Shown here one piece after another: positions 45,737 through 54,679 of a DNA stretch of 64,000 nucleotides. The DNA is from Rickettsiales bacterium (GTDB lineage: Bacteria > Pseudomonadota > Alphaproteobacteria > Rickettsiales > CANDYO01). The stretch spans positions 1 through 64,000 of the forward strand of contig JAOARE010000018.1 in NCBI GenBank assembly GCA_025210695.1. Reading direction: 5' to 3'. Both the position numbers and the translations under genes were made by a program. The notes below the pieces were generated by a model. The model ran no database searches and was not told the origin of the DNA. It saw nothing but the letters and a program-made list of their open reading frames with translations. Position 1 is the first letter of the stretch, and the number at the start of each line of letters is the position of its first letter.

Positions 45737-46110
45737 AATGGTGAATTAGATCTGACTATTTTATTTATAGATTCCTACGATATGATGAGGGATGGATATT
45801 CCCCTAGATTCCTTCGTCATTGCGAGGAGCCTTGGCGTACGAAGCAATCTCTATAAGAAGGGGGGAGATTGCCACGCGCTTTAAAAAGCGCTCGCAATGA
45901 CGAGAGTGGGGGAAGAGCTTTCGAAGTCTATAATTAGTTGATTTTTATTAATTTGGGTTATTTGTTTTTATGTCAAGCTTCGATATTAAAAATATAAAAT
46001 TCCTAAGTGATTTGGTAGGGGAAGTCTGGATAAGTAATTTTTTCTAGATTTTCCTTCGATGACACTATATAATGCAGCTAAATAATTAGTTAGATAAGGT
46101 TGTTTAGGTT
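45737..46110. other. Intergenic stretch between ispG and gltX
   Basis: This 374-base stretch has no protein gene. Its main content is the palindromic repeat at 45799-45914. The right part (about 45915-46110) is AT-rich and should carry the gltX promoter, but no -35/-10 pair is convincing enough to call. Confidence 0.7.
45799..45914. repeat. Dispersed palindromic repeat, cruciform type
   Basis: A perfect 12-bp inverted pair CGTCATTGCGAG (45815-45826) and CTCGCAATGACG (45891-45902) encloses two further hairpins: GCAATCTC (45844-45851) with GAGATTGC (45865-45872), and GCGCTTT-AA-AAAGCGC (45876-45891). Outer arms TTCCCC and GGGGGAA extend the pairing. The CGTCATTGCGAGGAGC...GAAGCAATCT pattern is a type of palindromic repeat seen in many bacterial genomes, including alphaproteobacteria. 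It lies wholly between genes. Confidence 0.9.
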
Positions 46111-47490
46111 ATGAATAATGTCGTCACTCGTTTTGCTCCATCTCCTACAGGTTATTTACATATAGGCAGCGCCAGAACGGCTTTGTTTAATTATTTATTC
46201 GCTAAGTCTAATAATGGTAGGTTCTTACTGAGAATTGAAGATACTGACCGCAAGCGTTCTACAGATAAAGCAATTGAAGCTATCTTAGATGGTCTTAAAT
46301 GGATGGGTCTGAGTTGGGACGGAGAAGAAGTTACTCAATTTTCTAAGAGTGAGCGCCATAAGGAAGTTGCGTTAGAATTGCTTAACAAGGGCAAAGCATA
46401 TAAATGTTTTTTAAGCTCAGAAGAATTAGAGAAACTTCGTGAGAAATCTATGAAAACAGGTGAGCCTATTCGTAGCAAATGGAGAGATGCCAAATCTTCT
46501 AGCCATCCAGATGCTCCATATGTTGTTAGGCTTAAATCTCCACGTGAGGGTGTTACAATTTTAGAAGATGAAGTTCAAGGAACTATTACCACTGAGAATC
46601 ATACCCTTGATGATATGATTTTATTACGTTCTGATGGAACTCCAACTTATATGCTTGCAGTGGTGGTGGATGATCATGATATGGGTGTTACCCATGTTAT
46701 TAGAGGTGATGATCATTTGAGCAATACTCCGCGTCAGATAGTTATTTATGAGGCTTTAGGATGGAAAGTTCCTTCTTTTTCACATATTCCTCTTATTCAT
46801 GGGCCGGATGGTAAAAAACTTTCTAAAAGACATGGTGCTTTGGGAGTGGAGGGATATCGCGATATGGGATATTTACCAGAGACGATTTGTAATTATTTAC
46901 TAAGACTTGGGTGGAGTCATGGTGATGATGAGATAATTACTCAAGATCAGGCTATAGAATGGTTTAATTTAGAGTCAATAGGGAAGTCTCCTTCCAGATT
47001 AGACTTTAAAAAGATGAATCACTTAAATAATCATTATTTAAAAGAGGCTGATAACGATAGGGTGTTGTTGTTAATGCTGGAGCATATGCCTGAATTAAGT
47101 GATCAAAGCAAGGAGAATATTTTTAAAGGTTTAAATAGTTTAAAACAAAGAGCAAATACTATATTAGAATTGGTAGAGATGGCTAAGATTTATATCTTAG
47201 AAGAAGAGATAGAAATTCCAGAAGATTTAAAGAAAATAATTATGATGAAATTTGACGTAATTCAAGATTTTCAGCATCATATTTCAAAATCTAAAGATTG
47301 GACTAAAGAAGATCTGATGGAACGCACTAAAGCTTTCGCCATTAGTAATAAGATGAAGTTAGGAGAAATAGCTGGTATTACTAGGGTGTTATTAACCGGA
47401 TCTACTGCTTCTCCAAGTGTCTTTGAAATCATGTCTATTTTGGGCAAAGATGCAACCGTTAAAAGGTTAGGCAATGTTTATAACTCATGA
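46111..47490 (+). CDS. gltX: Glutamate-tRNA ligase
   Basis: This 459-residue protein is a class I glutamyl-tRNA synthetase. The HIGH motif appears as YLHIGSARTALFNYLFAK, the KMSKS-like motif as KKLSKRHGALG, and the C-terminal part is the helical anticodon-binding domain. Many Rickettsiales carry two gltX genes, one of which charges tRNA-Gln for later amidation; a second copy is not in the window, so which one this is cannot be said. The stop overlaps pgeF by 17 bases. Confidence 0.96.
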   Translation: MNNVVTRFAPSPTGYLHIGSARTALFNYLFAKSNNGRFLLRIEDTDRKRSTDKAIEAILDGLKWMGLSWDGEEVTQFSKSERHKEVALELLNKGKAYKCFLSSEELEKLREKSMKTGEPIRSKWRDAKSSSHPDAPYVVRLKSPREGVTILEDEVQGTITTENHTLDDMILLRSDGTPTYMLAVVVDDHDMGVTHVIRGDDHLSNTPRQIVIYEALGWKVPSFSHIPLIHGPDGKKLSKRHGALGVEGYRDMGYLPETICNYLLRLGWSHGDDEIITQDQAIEWFNLESIGKSPSRLDFKKMNHLNNHYLKEADNDRVLLLMLEHMPELSDQSKENIFKGLNSLKQRANTILELVEMAKIYILEEEIEIPEDLKKIIMMKFDVIQDFQHHISKSKDWTKEDLMERTKAFAISNKMKLGEIAGITRVLLTGSTASPSVFEIMSILGKDATVKRLGNVYNS

Positions 47491-48169
47491 TAAATTCAAG
47501 CCAAAGAATATTCGCTATGGTTTTTATACCAAGTCTTTTCCTTATATAAAAAATAATAAAGAAGAGAGTTTAAAAAAAGTTTCTAGGCATTTTAATTCTG
47601 AGTCTGTATCTGTTGTAGAGCAAAAACATACCAATAAAATTATTATCGTGAATGATTATCAAAATTCTTGTGTAGCTGATGGTCAGGTTACTACGATGCC
47701 TAATATTGCTTTGGGGGTGTTAACAGCTGATTGTGTTCCTATATTATTGGCTGATGAGAATAAAAAGGTAATATCTGCAGTTCATGCTGGTTGGCGTGGA
47801 GCTAGAGCTAATATAATGCAAGAAGCTGTAGATAAGATGAAGTCTTTAGGGGCTGAAAACATTACCGCAATTATAGGTCCTTGCATCAAGCAGCATTCCT
47901 ATGAAGTTGGTGATGAATTATATCAAGACTTTATGCTGGAATCAGGTGGTTATAAGGAGTTTTTTGTTCCAAGTGTAAAGCCAAATCATTATATGTTTGA
48001 TTTTCCGGGTTATGTTAAAGATAAGCTGTCTAGAGCTAATATTAGTAATATATTAGACGTTAATCGCAATACATATGATGAAGAGGAAGTTTTCTTTAGT
48101 TACAGAAGAAGCACTCACAATCCCAATAGTCCAATGGGAAATATTATCTCAATAATTATGCTTACATAA
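47474..48169 (+). CDS. pgeF: Purine nucleoside/polyphenol oxidase family protein PgeF
   Basis: This 231-residue protein belongs to the PgeF/YfiH/LACC1 family (multicopper-laccase-domain fold), known for purine nucleoside cleavage and for peptidoglycan-precursor editing. The metal-site motifs LTADCVPILLAD, AVHAGWRGA and IIGPCIKQHSYEVG hold the zinc cysteine and histidines. Length is normal. It overlaps gltX by 17 bases, indicating coupling. Confidence 0.92.
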   Translation: MFITHDKFKPKNIRYGFYTKSFPYIKNNKEESLKKVSRHFNSESVSVVEQKHTNKIIIVNDYQNSCVADGQVTTMPNIALGVLTADCVPILLADENKKVISAVHAGWRGARANIMQEAVDKMKSLGAENITAIIGPCIKQHSYEVGDELYQDFMLESGGYKEFFVPSVKPNHYMFDFPGYVKDKLSRANISNILDVNRNTYDEEEVFFSYRRSTHNPNSPMGNIISIIMLT

Positions 48170-48241
48170 ATATATCTCTTAATCCTCTTTTAATCTTTTC
48201 TTGTTAGCATCTTATTAAAATTTTAGCTCTAAGGAGTTGCT

Positions 48242-48670
48242 ATGCATGGATTAGAACAAAGCCAAACTGAAGTTATGATGAATATAGCGGAAGGATATCT
48301 AGAAATGCTTCGGGGAGATTTGCAGGATGCAAGAGCGGATGGAGATTTAGAGCTAGTTAGCGAGATTGAGGAAGTTGTTACTCAATTAGAGGATGTCTCT
48401 AGAGCTAGAGAAGAGATAAATTATGGTATAGAGCAAGTATTATCTAGTGGAGGAGAAGGTCGATTGAATGCGGAAATTCATTCAATAAATACAGAGTTTA
48501 TGAGAGAACGAAACGAATATTTAAATAATATCGTCAACACTGAACACCATTTGGATTTTGTAGAAGAAAACAATATGGTTGTAACTCATGGAGATGAATC
48601 AATTGATTCTGTAAGAATAATTATTTTTGTTACTGGTATGATGTTATATTGTTTTTCAGAGCAGGATTAA
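48242..48670 (+). CDS. Hypothetical helical protein
   Basis: This 142-residue acidic protein is mostly helical, with coiled-coil-like spacing in the first 100 residues (VSEIEEVVTQLEDVSRAREEI), and ends with a hydrophobic segment (VRIIIFVTGMMLYCF) and a short tail. An AAGGAG sits upstream of the ATG. I do not recognise the family. The decayed coding region that follows at 48674-49110 suggests it may be part of a degraded locus, possibly shortened itself. Confidence 0.55.
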   Translation: MHGLEQSQTEVMMNIAEGYLEMLRGDLQDARADGDLELVSEIEEVVTQLEDVSRAREEINYGIEQVLSSGGEGRLNAEIHSINTEFMRERNEYLNNIVNTEHHLDFVEENNMVVTHGDESIDSVRIIIFVTGMMLYCFSEQD

Positions 48671-48673
48671 GAT

Positions 48674-49110
48674 ATGGTTTTGTATATGTCTAATTTATCA
48701 GAACAGATAGAAAGAATTAAAATATACAATATCTGCATGTGAAGAAAAGCTATCTGAGTTTCAAACACAATATATCATTGATCAATTTATGGCTAAGTTA
48801 TAGATGGAACAGAAAATTGGTTGAGATTAATATGGTTCTTATAGGGGGATTTTAGGGAGGTTCTTGATTATGAAGAATCAGGATCATTTGTTGAGGTTGC
48901 GTAATTCCAATAAATACTTGACTTTTTAAGCATTAATCTTATAATGAAGAAAGGTTTTTGCCTAATGCTCTTTGGTTATTAAGTTGGTCTTAGCACTTTA
49001 AGTGGTGTATTTCCCCTGAATATGAAGCATTTCTCTCCAGAGTTAATTTAGACGATCTGGCTGAAAGAGTAATAAGAGTAGAAATTTTTACGCGGAGTAG
49101 TTTTGCGTAA
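48674..49110 (+). pseudogene. Decayed coding region
   Basis: No long frame is open here, but short stretches read like protein across three frames: SNLSEQIERIKIY near 48689, then after a frameshift CEEKLSEFQTQYIIDQF, then DGTENWLRLIW, and finally PEYEAFLSRVNLDDLAERV (about 49016-49072) running to a TAA at 49108-49110. Stops and frameshifts break it at least four times. I cannot name the ancestor. This accounts for most of the 475 bases between 48671 and the cold-shock gene. Confidence 0.5.
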
Positions 49111-49145
49111 TGTTTAAAATAGTATAAAGTTATCAAGGAGACGAA

Positions 49146-49349
49146 ATGTCAACAGGTATTGTAAAATGGTTTAATGCAACAAAAGGTTATGGTTTCATTC
49201 AACCAGAGGAAGGAACAAGCGATGTGTTTGTTCATATTAGTGCTTTAGAAGAAGCAGGTATTTCTGGCCTAAAAGAAGGTGAAAAAATATCATATGAAGT
49301 TGCTACAAATAAAGGTAAAACTTCAGCAGTTAATTTAAAATTAGCATAA
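49146..49349 (+). CDS. cspA: Cold-shock domain protein
   Basis: This 67-residue protein is a single cold-shock domain. RNP1 (KGYGFIQ) and RNP2 (DVFVHIS) are intact and length is normal. It should bind single-stranded RNA as a chaperone. The Shine-Dalgarno AAGGAG lies upstream of the ATG. A hairpin at 49366-49393 follows, and a DEAD-box helicase gene comes next, a frequent partner in cold adaptation. Confidence 0.97.
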   Translation: MSTGIVKWFNATKGYGFIQPEEGTSDVFVHISALEEAGISGLKEGEKISYEVATNKGKTSAVNLKLA

Positions 49350-49365
49350 TTGCTTAAATTTTAAG

Positions 49366-49393
49366 CTTAGGGGGTTTAAATAAAGCCCCTAAG
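49366..49393 (+). terminator. Hairpin after the cold-shock gene
   Basis: An eight-pair stem CTTAGGGG/CCCCTAAG (49366-49373 with 49386-49393) follows the stop by 16 bases. There is no T-run, so it may be a weak terminator or a 3' stabiliser. Confidence 0.5.
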
Positions 49394-49477
49394 TCTGCCG
49401 TCTTAACAATAGGGTGAGTAAGATTTTCTAAATATATTAGTATTATTTTCCTCTCTCAGAATTTCAGGAAAAATACT

Positions 49478-51055
49478 ATGGAAAATTTTCAATCACTTGG
49501 GTTGCCCGAGCCGTTATTTAATGCACTTGCGGCAATGAAATATACAGCACCAACTCCAATTCAAGCTCAAACAATTCCTCATGCGCTTCAGGGACAAGAC
49601 GTTCTTGGCACAGCACAGACTGGAACTGGAAAAACAGCAGCTTATGGAATACCTTTAATCTCATATTTATTGAATTCAGAAAATACTACAGCTTTAGTGT
49701 TAACACCAACTAGAGAATTAGCTATGCAGGTTCTTGCGCTGCTAAATCAAATGTTGGGTAATAAAAGCAAGATTAGAACAGCGTTAATAATTGGTGGAGA
49801 TCCAATGGGTAGGCAGCTTAATCAATTAGCTGGAAATCCTAGAATAATTGTTGGTACTCCTGGAAGAATAAATGATCATTTAGATCGTGGTACATTGAAA
49901 TTAAGTAAAACAGGATTTTTGGTGCTTGATGAAACTGACCGTATGCTTGATATGGGGTTTGGTATTCAACTTGATGAAATTGCAAGATTTTTACCGAAAC
50001 AGCGTCAAACATTAATGTTCTCAGCAACTTTGCCAAATAATATTACAAATATTTCAACAAAATATTTAAAAGATGCAGTTAGAGTCTCAATAGGTTCTAC
50101 TATTTCTGCTGCTGATACAATCAAGCAAGAAACAATACGTCTTTCTGAAGCAGAAAAATATGGTGTATTGGTGGAGCAATTAGACTCAAGAGAAGGAACT
50201 GTTATTATTTTTGTTAAAACCAAAATGGGGACAGAAAGATTAGCAGACAAATTGCGTGATCATGGTCACAGTGTTGCTGCTATTCATGGAGATCTTCGTC
50301 AAAGAAACCGCGAGAAAGTTATTCGTGGTTTTAGAAATAAGAAACATCGTATTCTTGTGGCAACTGACGTTGCTGCACGTGGTTTAGATATACCGCATAT
50401 TGAATGTGTGATTAATCATGACTTACCACAATGCGAAGAAGACTTTATTCATCGTATTGGTCGTACTGGGCGCGCTGGTTCTGAAGGAATGGCTATAAGT
50501 TTAATAACTCCACAAGATCATTCAAAATGGAGAGATATCCATAAAATGATGTATCCTGGTGTTAAACTTGATTCTAGTTTTGATGACCCTAAAAGAGCTT
50601 CAAGATCTAAGAATGCTAATAGGTCTGGAAGAAATTCAGGTGGTGGGTTTAGACGATCTGAAGGAAGAAACTTCAACCGAAGATTAGAAACAGAAAGATC
50701 ATCTGCTGGATCTTATAGCTCAAGGCCTGATTTTGCCGCTAGAGGTAGAAGGGGGCAAAGATTTGAAGAAGGCAACACTTCAAGACGTAGTTTTGGTGGC
50801 TTAGAAGAGGGCAGCTCAAGATCTTTTGGCAACAGAGCTTTTGAGGGAAGAAGATTTGGAGAAGAAAACTCTTCACGACGCAGCTTTGGTGGAAAGTTTG
50901 AAAAAAGAAGATCAGAAAATGGAAACTCTTCTGGAAAATCTTCAAGATCTGGTTTTGGTAATAGAGCGTCAAGGAATGAAAATAGATCTCCTGCTAGACC
51001 TGCTTCTAATGGTTTTCGTAAAACATTTTCAAGAGATAGAAGATTTGGTGCTTAA
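49478..51055 (+). CDS. rhlE: DEAD-box RNA helicase, RhlE-like
   Basis: This 525-residue helicase has the motifs of the family: Q motif (APTPIQAQTIP), Walker A AQTGTGKTA, PTRELA, TPGR, motif II as DETD rather than DEAD, SAT, and the HRIGRTGRAG arginine-finger motif. The C-terminal 150 residues are disordered, basic and rich in repeated RRSFGG and RSFGN units, which bind RNA non-specifically. It should unwind RNA duplexes, in ribosome assembly or mRNA turnover. It is transcribed with its own terminator, 128 bases after the cold-shock gene. Confidence 0.95.
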   Translation: MENFQSLGLPEPLFNALAAMKYTAPTPIQAQTIPHALQGQDVLGTAQTGTGKTAAYGIPLISYLLNSENTTALVLTPTRELAMQVLALLNQMLGNKSKIRTALIIGGDPMGRQLNQLAGNPRIIVGTPGRINDHLDRGTLKLSKTGFLVLDETDRMLDMGFGIQLDEIARFLPKQRQTLMFSATLPNNITNISTKYLKDAVRVSIGSTISAADTIKQETIRLSEAEKYGVLVEQLDSREGTVIIFVKTKMGTERLADKLRDHGHSVAAIHGDLRQRNREKVIRGFRNKKHRILVATDVAARGLDIPHIECVINHDLPQCEEDFIHRIGRTGRAGSEGMAISLITPQDHSKWRDIHKMMYPGVKLDSSFDDPKRASRSKNANRSGRNSGGGFRRSEGRNFNRRLETERSSAGSYSSRPDFAARGRRGQRFEEGNTSRRSFGGLEEGSSRSFGNRAFEGRRFGEENSSRRSFGGKFEKRRSENGNSSGKSSRSGFGNRASRNENRSPARPASNGFRKTFSRDRRFGA

Positions 51056-51088
51056 TTAGAAGCATAAACTTTATTTTAAATCACTACA

Positions 51089-51127
51089 AATCTTTGGATG
51101 AGTATCAAATCTTATCCGAAGATTTTT
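51089..51127 (+). terminator. Intrinsic terminator after the DEAD-box helicase
   Basis: An 11-pair stem (AATCTTTGGAT, 51089-51099, with ATCCGAAGATT, 51114-51124, one G-T pair) leads into a T-run. It isolates the helicase gene from the ankyrin gene downstream. Confidence 0.92.
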
Positions 51128-51218
51128 TGCCTGTTTTTAAACTAAAAGTGTATTTTCTTGATTTTGGTCATCTATTAATATAGCATTCTTTTATAAGAAC
51201 ATTTATAAGGGGTTAGTG

Positions 51219-53630
51219 ATGTCAGAAGAAATCAATAGAAGATTATTAGACTGTGTTTATAAAAACGATGTACAGGGGGTGGCTAAGACAATTTCTGAAG
51301 GAGCTGATATCAACTATACCAACTTATATGGTGAAACCGCTCTTCATATTGCTTCTATTAATGGATATAAAGATTTAGCGAAATTATTACTTTCTAAAAA
51401 CTCTAGAATTCAGCAAAAAGATGATATTGGTTTAACCCCTCTGGATTGGGCCGAACGTAGATCTAAGGAAGGTGTTGCAATTGAAATTAGATCTCACAAA
51501 GAAAAGCAAAAGCAATATCAAGACCGTTGGAACTCAGTTTATAATACATTAGATTCTGTTTATAAGGCTGGTATACGCTCTGCCTATGAAAAAGGTGCTT
51601 ATGCTTATGATATAATAGATCGTTTAGCAAAAGATTTGGTAGGTGAGCCTTCTAAGGAAGATGTTCGCTATCAATCACAGCAGGATATGGATGAGCATGA
51701 GGCTGAACAAACCTTTTCTAGTGATCAAAAAGATACATCTTTACCAAATTTACCAAAAAGTAAAACCGCTACTCCTTCTCCTAGAAAACAACATGCTCCC
51801 CAGGCTAAGTCTAGTGAGGTTAGTTGGGGAGTATGGGGGGCTGAAAAGTTTTATAATGTTTTTAACGCATTTGGACAATATGCAACGAGGGAGAATCCAA
51901 CCTATAAATTCACAACTAAAGAAGATGCCAAGCTAAACAAAGGAGAAGCTAGAGTAAAACGAGAAGGCAGTAAAATTTTTGTTGAGAAAGAAGATGGAAC
52001 AGAATTTACTGTTGAAAAAGGAGAGGTATCAGAAGAGCTTTTTGAAAAACTTAGCAAAGTTTCAAAGTCAGAGGAGGTTATATTTACTGACGAAGAAGCC
52101 AGGCAAATGTCTGATTTTATAGAAGAAAAAGAAAGAAAACAAAATATACCTGAAGAGAAGGGCAGAGAAAAAAGTAAAAATAAAGAAGAATATGCCCCTA
52201 ATATGAAGCTTCTAAATGCAGAATTACATAGAGCTGCAGAAAAAGACAATATAGAAAGTATGGAGCATGCATTAAATAGAGGAGCTGATATAAATTCTCA
52301 AAATAAGTTTGGCAATACGGTTTTACATAATGCAGCTTCAAAAGAGAATTTAGAAACAATAGATTTCTTACTTTCCTGCGGAGCTGATCCTAATATAACA
52401 AATAAAAGAAAAGAAACGGCTTTACATGTGGCTTTATCCACTGAAATGATAAATATAAAAATTCCTATAATTAATATTATGCTTGAAAAAGGAGCTGATT
52501 TAAATGCTCAAGATATTAATGGAAATTCTCCTATGCATTTTGCAGCTTTAAGCTCTGATGATGTGATAGACATAATGTTGGATGGTGATCGTGCTTCACA
52601 AGTGGATATGAATTTGAGAAACAATCGAGGAGATACAGCTCTTAATTTTGCCCTAGAGTTGGGGGATGATGAAAGAATTGAAAAGCTTTGTACTACAAAG
52701 ATAGATACAAATGCGTTAAATAACGATCAAGAGAGCAGTCTTGCTATAGCTCTAAAACATGGTGCTAGTGATCGCATTATTGCAAAATTACTTCCCACTG
52801 ACAAAGCTGTTTATAGTGTTCAGGATGCACAAGGTAATAGCATAATGCATCATGCTATTGGATATGGGGTAAGAAAAGGGAAGACAGGAGTTGTTACTAG
52901 TCTTATGAAAAATGGAGGAGATATTGATATAGAAAATTATAAGGGAGTTTCTCCTCGGAAGATTGGCTATAATTATGCAATGAACGAAGGAACAGAAACT
53001 GCTATAGAGATTAATAGAAAAAAACGCCTTCATCAGGTGGCATTATCAGGAGATGAGACCCAGATTAAAAAATTAGCAGCTAAGGGAGCAAATTTAGATC
53101 AACAAGATGAATTAGGAAATACTCCTGGCCATTATGCTTTATTATCTGATAATGAGGATAATTTTTATGTATTAACTGAAGATTTAGGTGCCGACATTGA
53201 TATTAAAAATAATAAGGGAATTTCTTTAAGGGATGTTATAGAATCCACAAGTCCAGAAAAGGCTAATGAGTTGATAAGAGAAGTTTCTAAAGATATAGAA
53301 AGTATATTCTATGGAGGAAGCGTAGCAGATCATGAGCATAATAGTGAATTTAAGGAAGTGAATTCTTCTATAGGTTTAGAGGGTAGTGAAGTTAGGTTAG
53401 AAGTGCCAGAAGAGGAGAAGGAAGTTATAGAGCGTGTAGGTTCGCCAGTTGGAGTGAATATTTCAGATAAAGAAATAACCAAACAATCAAAAATTTTAAG
53501 GCTTGAAATTCCAAAGGATGTTCTTAATTCTTTAAGAGAAAGTGGAGCTCAATGTGTTGAGGGAGTGGAAAGTATAAACCCTCAAGAGAAGGGCGTCAAA
53601 ACTCCTAGAAAAGGAAGAGAAAGAAGCTAG
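51219..53630 (+). CDS. Large ankyrin-repeat protein, candidate effector
   Basis: I use the ATG at 51219, since the first in-frame start is a GTG and AAGGGG lies a few bases upstream. The 803-residue protein has ankyrin repeats at residues about 5-85 (ADINYTNLYGETALHIAS), a long charged disordered region (about 140-330), and a second array from about 330 to 690 (GADINSQNKFGNTVLHNAAS and others). The C-terminus is Pro/Lys/Arg-rich (KTPRKGRERS). No signal peptide. Ankyrin arrays bind proteins, often host targets in Rickettsiales; no catalytic domain is visible. An effector role is inferred from composition and from neighbouring ankyrin genes. Confidence 0.82.
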   Translation: MSEEINRRLLDCVYKNDVQGVAKTISEGADINYTNLYGETALHIASINGYKDLAKLLLSKNSRIQQKDDIGLTPLDWAERRSKEGVAIEIRSHKEKQKQYQDRWNSVYNTLDSVYKAGIRSAYEKGAYAYDIIDRLAKDLVGEPSKEDVRYQSQQDMDEHEAEQTFSSDQKDTSLPNLPKSKTATPSPRKQHAPQAKSSEVSWGVWGAEKFYNVFNAFGQYATRENPTYKFTTKEDAKLNKGEARVKREGSKIFVEKEDGTEFTVEKGEVSEELFEKLSKVSKSEEVIFTDEEARQMSDFIEEKERKQNIPEEKGREKSKNKEEYAPNMKLLNAELHRAAEKDNIESMEHALNRGADINSQNKFGNTVLHNAASKENLETIDFLLSCGADPNITNKRKETALHVALSTEMINIKIPIINIMLEKGADLNAQDINGNSPMHFAALSSDDVIDIMLDGDRASQVDMNLRNNRGDTALNFALELGDDERIEKLCTTKIDTNALNNDQESSLAIALKHGASDRIIAKLLPTDKAVYSVQDAQGNSIMHHAIGYGVRKGKTGVVTSLMKNGGDIDIENYKGVSPRKIGYNYAMNEGTETAIEINRKKRLHQVALSGDETQIKKLAAKGANLDQQDELGNTPGHYALLSDNEDNFYVLTEDLGADIDIKNNKGISLRDVIESTSPEKANELIREVSKDIESIFYGGSVADHEHNSEFKEVNSSIGLEGSEVRLEVPEEEKEVIERVGSPVGVNISDKEITKQSKILRLEIPKDVLNSLRESGAQCVEGVESINPQEKGVKTPRKGRERS

Positions 53631-53639
53631 TTAAGGAGT

Positions 53640-54395
53640 CTAATTGTCAAAAAAATTAGTTATTCTTGCTAAAAAGGCAATAATTTTATTGCCTGTTTTT
53701 TGTAACGGAGGGGCATAGTAAGCCACTGGATCTAAGGTCTCTGAATAGATTTTTATTTGTTTTTTAAAGGCAAAGTTTTTTTCTGGTGAATCATCAAAAA
53801 GAGCGGTTTCTGCTCCTATGGTAAAAGCAAGTTGTTTTGGATCTAAGTTCTTACAGCCTAGGAAATCGCATCCAGAGATGTTAGTATTTTCAAACAACAC
53901 TCCTTTCATATCACACTTAGAAAAATTGGTTCCTGTAAGATCCATATTACTTAGGTTTAAGTTAATATAGCATGCTATTCCTAATTCTGATCTAACAGTT
54001 AATACTGGTCCAAGATAAGCTCCTTCTAGGTTTAGTCCTTGAGCCGTAACGGTTCCATTTAGCATTAACTCTCTAAAGAAGTCTATTCCTTGTCGGTCAA
54101 GACGTACAGAGCTTATATCACAATCTTTAAAGTCGCATAAGGCAAAGTCAGAAAAACGAATTCTTCTGAAGTCTGCTCCAGTGAAATTATATTCAACTAA
54201 GTTAATTTTATTATTACGGCCAAAATCAGATACACCAAGTTTTTGTTGAGCGTGATACTCATTAATCATTCTAGCAAGGAAAGCGCGGTCAAGGTAAGCC
54301 GTTACTTCTTTTTTAGATTTATTTGATTCTATTTCAGATAACAAATCATCTAAATCAAATGCTGCAAAATCTGACAAATCTTGGGTTTCACTCAT
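53640..54395 (-). CDS. Pentapeptide-repeat protein
   Basis: This 251-residue protein contains pentapeptide-type repeats with A(D/N)LxX character around residues 72-100 (YNFTGADFRRIRFSDFALCD) and 148-185 (NLNLSNMDLTGTNFSKCDMK), separated by a less regular part. The N-terminus is charged and helical. Such proteins form right-handed beta-helices and bind other proteins; a few mimic DNA. It is opposite in orientation to the ankyrin genes on both sides. No signal peptide is visible. Confidence 0.82.
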   Translation of the reverse strand: MSETQDLSDFAAFDLDDLLSEIESNKSKKEVTAYLDRAFLARMINEYHAQQKLGVSDFGRNNKINLVEYNFTGADFRRIRFSDFALCDFKDCDISSVRLDRQGIDFFRELMLNGTVTAQGLNLEGAYLGPVLTVRSELGIACYINLNLSNMDLTGTNFSKCDMKGVLFENTNISGCDFLGCKNLDPKQLAFTIGAETALFDDSPEKNFAFKKQIKIYSETLDPVAYYAPPLQKTGNKIIAFLARITNFFDN

Positions 54396-54679
54396 AAAAT
54401 TACTATAGTTAATTACCTACTGTAGTGAGATTATAGGTTTAAATAGTAAATAAAATATTAAGATTATAGACCTAGTTTAGATATAATCTTCACTACTAAT
54501 AATGAGTAGAGCTATTCCAGATTAAATATTTAAAAATGAGGTTGTATCACCAGATAAAGTGATTTTGTTTCCCGGAGGATCAAGAAAAGGGAAGGATGTT
54601 ACCGTAGGTTTTATTAATTATTTCTTCATAATTGACTGTTACTCTATTTATAGAGTGGAATAATTATTAGAGGAAATTA

